A stretch of DNA of 7,362 nucleotides from Thermoplasmata archaeon. GTDB lineage: Archaea; Thermoplasmatota; E2; DHVEG-1. Both the position numbers and the translations under genes were made by a program. Below, in pieces: positions 5,584 to 7,362 of this stretch; the stretch's first letter is position 1; every line of letters begins with the position of its first letter. Location: positions 1 through 7,362 of the forward strand of contig QMTB01000076.1 of NCBI GenBank assembly GCA_003649845.1. The letters run 5' to 3'. The notes beneath the pieces are model-generated. The model saw only the letters and a program-made list of their open reading frames with translations. It was not told the DNA's origin and did not search any database.

Positions 5584-6086
5584 AACCTGAGAAACAAGGT
5601 TACCTATATGGAATCCTAGCAGTGGTTTTATGGTCAACAGTTGTCTCTGCCTTCAAAATCACACTAAAGCACCTAGATGTACCATAACTCTTACTCATCT
5701 CCGCTCTAACCTCTCTTTACTCTTATTGGTCTCCTCATCTAGAAAACTAGGATATCTTAAGAGATATAGTAGGAGAGATTATCTTTATTCATTGATTCTA
5801 GGATTCCTCAACCCATTTCTCTACTACATAGTTTTCTTCAAAACCTACTCCCTACTACCAGCATAGGAAACACAAGCATTAAACTATTACTTAGCCTCTC
5901 ATAGTTGTAATCCTCTCCATACCTCTACTTAACCAGAGAGTAACCCTCCTAGAAATTGTGGGGAGGATAATAGGAGTGATACTAGCATTAACTAGTGCAG
6001 TTATATGAGCTACATACTGGCTTCTCACCATTAGATATAGTGGAGATGAAATCCTTAGACTCCTCCTGAATTTTTCCTTTGCACTC
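5580..6086 (+). pseudogene. Decayed EamA/DMT-family membrane transporter
   Basis: The ATG at 5580 overlaps the AOR stop (ATGA), so the gene was once translationally coupled to AOR. The first 35 codons read MKPEKQGYLYGILAVVLWST, then a helix ending LKHLDVP, a typical first EamA helix. A TAA follows (5685-5687), where relatives as I recall them have Gln. The frame then shifts near 5700-5730 to YSRRDYLYSLILGFLNPFLY and FFKTYSLLPA, hits TAG (5864-5866) at the expected Gln of SLLPAQE, and shifts back near 5895 to IVVILSIPLLNQRVTLLEIV. It next meets TGA (6006-6008) at the expected Trp and ends ATYWLLTIRYSGDEILRLLL near 6086. Roughly 25-30 residues also seem deleted around 5990-6005, and the last helices are missing (family length about 290 residues, 10 helices). 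EamA proteins export metabolites such as amino acids; the original substrate is unknown. The damage is too varied for sequencing error alone. Confidence 0.8.
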
Positions 6087-6160
6087 AAATTTTTTTCCTC
6101 CTGCAAAAGAGGGAATACCGGAGGGAAACTTAAAAGTTATTCAACACAGCATAACCACCA

Positions 6161-6172
6161 AAATATTTTTAT
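6161..6172 (+). promoter_or_regulatory. Candidate TATA box for the DUF4185 lipoprotein
   Basis: AAATATTTTTAT is centred about 30 bases before the ATG at 6196. No Shine-Dalgarno motif lies between the two, so a leaderless or nearly leaderless message fits. The start nine bases of the box match those of the box before the other lipoprotein. Confidence 0.4.
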
Positions 6173-6195
6173 CTATTAAATCATATTTATCTTAT

Positions 6196-7281
6196 ATGGA
6201 ATTAAAATTCCATTCTAAAAATATTTTATTTATCTTTGTTTCAATAATTCTACTGTTAAATATCTTCACAGGTTGTATTTGGAGTAACTTTAGACAATCA
6301 GATAATGTTCTAGATTGTGTATTTATATGTAACCTCATCGATGAAAGAGCAAATGATGTAGGGATAAAAGGTACAGATCTAGGAGTTGGAGTAGAGAGAG
6401 ATAATGAGATATGGCTTATATTTGGAGATGTAGTTGGTATGAATATTCTTAAAAATGGAGCTAGTGCAGTGGCTTTACTATCTAAAGAAAGGGATTTTGA
6501 TTTCTCCAGGTTAACTTGGAAGATAGATGAAAATGGTAACTACTATAAACCTCTTCATTCAAAAAGGGTCTATGGTGATGTTTCAACAGTACCTGCTGGT
6601 GCCTTAATGGTTGATGATACCATGTATATCTACGCTATGAGAGTGGAATGGTGGCATCATGGTCCCAAGCAAACACATGCATGGGGTGTACTATTTAGAG
6701 AGAATGAAACCGGTGGGTTTTATGAGATTTTTAATTGGAGTAGAGATGAGAGAGTGAATAACGCTCCTATATTAGTTGATGATACTATCTATATGGTTTA
6801 TACGAATCTATATAGAAATTCTGCTGTTTATCTCAGCTATGTAGAAAAGGAGAAGATAGAAGATAAAAACTCTTATAGATATTTCTCCGGTAGAACAGAG
6901 GATGGAAAGCCTATATGGAGTGAGAATATAGAAGATGCTATACCCTTAGAGGGAACAGATAAGATGAGAGTAGGAGAAATCTCCTTTGTATACAATCCTA
7001 TTCTTGATATGTATCTTATAATGTTTGATAGCTTCTCTATAAAAGATGGTGGTTTCTGGTTGTATTACTCTAAAGAACCATATGGTCCCTATTCCAGGGT
7101 TAAAGTAGGTGTTCTAAAAGATGATAGTTGGTTGCAGGAGAATTGGAGTGGATGCTATGGAGGTTATATAATACCTTATATGTTTGGAGATGATGGAAAA
7201 GAATTATATTTTACTATCTCAGTATGGAAACCCTATATAACAGTTGTTATGAAAACAAGGTTTGATATGAAAGAGAATTAA
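6196..7281 (+). CDS. DUF4185 beta-propeller lipoprotein
   Basis: A 361-residue exported protein. Residues 1-27 form a signal peptide with a long hydrophobic helix and lipobox IFTGC, Cys27 being the probable lipid-modified residue. The rest resembles DUF4185, a five-bladed propeller related in shape to GH43/GH32-type glycosidases. Seen: GTDLGVGVERDNEIWLIFGD (59-78), the opening blade with its G-T-D-L-G and F-G-D signatures; GDVSTVPAGALMVDDTMYIY (127-146); NNAPILVDDTIYMVYT (188-203); EISFVYNPILDMYLIMF (261-277) and FWLYYSKEPYGPY (287-299). Family members are often found with polysaccharide-active enzymes, but few are characterised, and no catalytic residues can be assigned from sequence alone. 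The frame is open back to an ATG at 6079; the ATG at 6196 is chosen because the signal peptide begins there and the region before it contains the A/T box and the tail of the EamA pseudogene. An oligo-T tract follows the stop. Substrate unknown. Confidence 0.8.
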   Translation: MELKFHSKNILFIFVSIILLLNIFTGCIWSNFRQSDNVLDCVFICNLIDERANDVGIKGTDLGVGVERDNEIWLIFGDVVGMNILKNGASAVALLSKERDFDFSRLTWKIDENGNYYKPLHSKRVYGDVSTVPAGALMVDDTMYIYAMRVEWWHHGPKQTHAWGVLFRENETGGFYEIFNWSRDERVNNAPILVDDTIYMVYTNLYRNSAVYLSYVEKEKIEDKNSYRYFSGRTEDGKPIWSENIEDAIPLEGTDKMRVGEISFVYNPILDMYLIMFDSFSIKDGGFWLYYSKEPYGPYSRVKVGVLKDDSWLQENWSGCYGGYIIPYMFGDDGKELYFTISVWKPYITVVMKTRFDMKEN

Positions 7282-7306
7282 TAATTTGATTTCCGTAGAG
7301 ATTAGC

Positions 7307-7314
7307 TTTTTTTT
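7307..7314 (+). terminator. Oligo-T terminator after the DUF4185 gene
   Basis: A run of eight T residues starts 26 bases after the TAA, followed by further T-rich patches (7331-7335 and 7348-7353). This matches archaeal intrinsic termination and no hairpin is needed or visible. Confidence 0.5.
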
Positions 7315-7362
7315 ATTGATTAGAATACATTTTTCTTATATCCATTCTTTTTTATCTAAATA

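Noticed and set aside
5075..5597. Antisense open frames opposite the AOR 3' end
   Set aside because: Low-complexity Leu/Ser translations with no ribosome binding site, lying opposite a strongly conserved gene; shadows of the A-ending codon usage.
5580..6086. Stop-codon reassignment (TAA/TAG read as Gln, TGA as Trp) in the EamA gene
   Set aside because: Neighbouring intact genes end with TAA, TAG and TGA and have no internal stops, and the EamA gene also has frameshifts and a deletion. Ordinary decay explains it.
6079..6195. Upstream start for the DUF4185 protein at 6079
   Set aside because: The extra 39 residues would put the signal peptide internally and lie over the EamA pseudogene tail and the A/T box.

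Overview
The window looks like AT-rich archaeal DNA, most likely euryarchaeal. The coding regions favour AGA/AGG and ATA codons. Shine-Dalgarno genes are mixed with genes that seem nearly leaderless, with an A/T box about 29-30 bases before the ATG. Two proteins carry archaeal-type lipoboxes, and the gene content is typical of archaea: a dolichol-phosphate-mannose-synthase-like glycosyltransferase, a tungsten aldehyde:ferredoxin oxidoreductase (AOR) with its polyferredoxin, and remnants of AbiEii and DUF4143 families. I cannot name a genus.

Layout. Positions 73-566 (minus strand) hold two fused, decayed fragments: an AbiEii-type nucleotidyltransferase toxin running straight into the C-terminus of a DUF4143 ATPase. 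Around 685-763 lies a small decayed paralogue of the DUF3795-like fragment at 2204-2419. Positions 764-1056 have no gene but contain a long inverted repeat (867-883 against 990-1005) in the presumed leader of a GT2 glycosyltransferase (1057-2082). The DUF3795-like small ORF faces a lipoprotein gene (2544-3221, minus), with T-runs and two palindromes between them. A divergent intergenic region then leads into a tight operon: a four-cluster polyferredoxin (3426-3821), a W-pterin AOR (3823-5583) and a wrecked EamA/DMT transporter (5580-about 6086) that starts in an ATGA overlap with the AOR stop. A second lipoprotein, with a DUF4185 beta-propeller domain (6196-7281), closes the window and is followed by an oligo-T terminator.

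How the parts fit. The intact metabolic unit is the ferredoxin/AOR pair, which should oxidise an aldehyde and pass electrons through four [4Fe-4S] clusters. The GT2 enzyme and the two lipoproteins are cell-surface functions. They may concern surface polysaccharide or glycolipid, but nothing in the sequence ties them to the AOR. The two lipoprotein genes share a similar upstream A/T box.

I see no new multi-gene defence or metabolic system. The most distinctive property is decay: four of the recognisable genes are dead and a fifth may be truncated. Their damage is largely GC-to-AT (CAA to TAA, CAG to TAG, TGG to TGA or TAG) plus frameshifts. The best candidate for an undescribed element is the 139-base inverted-repeat structure before the GT2 gene.
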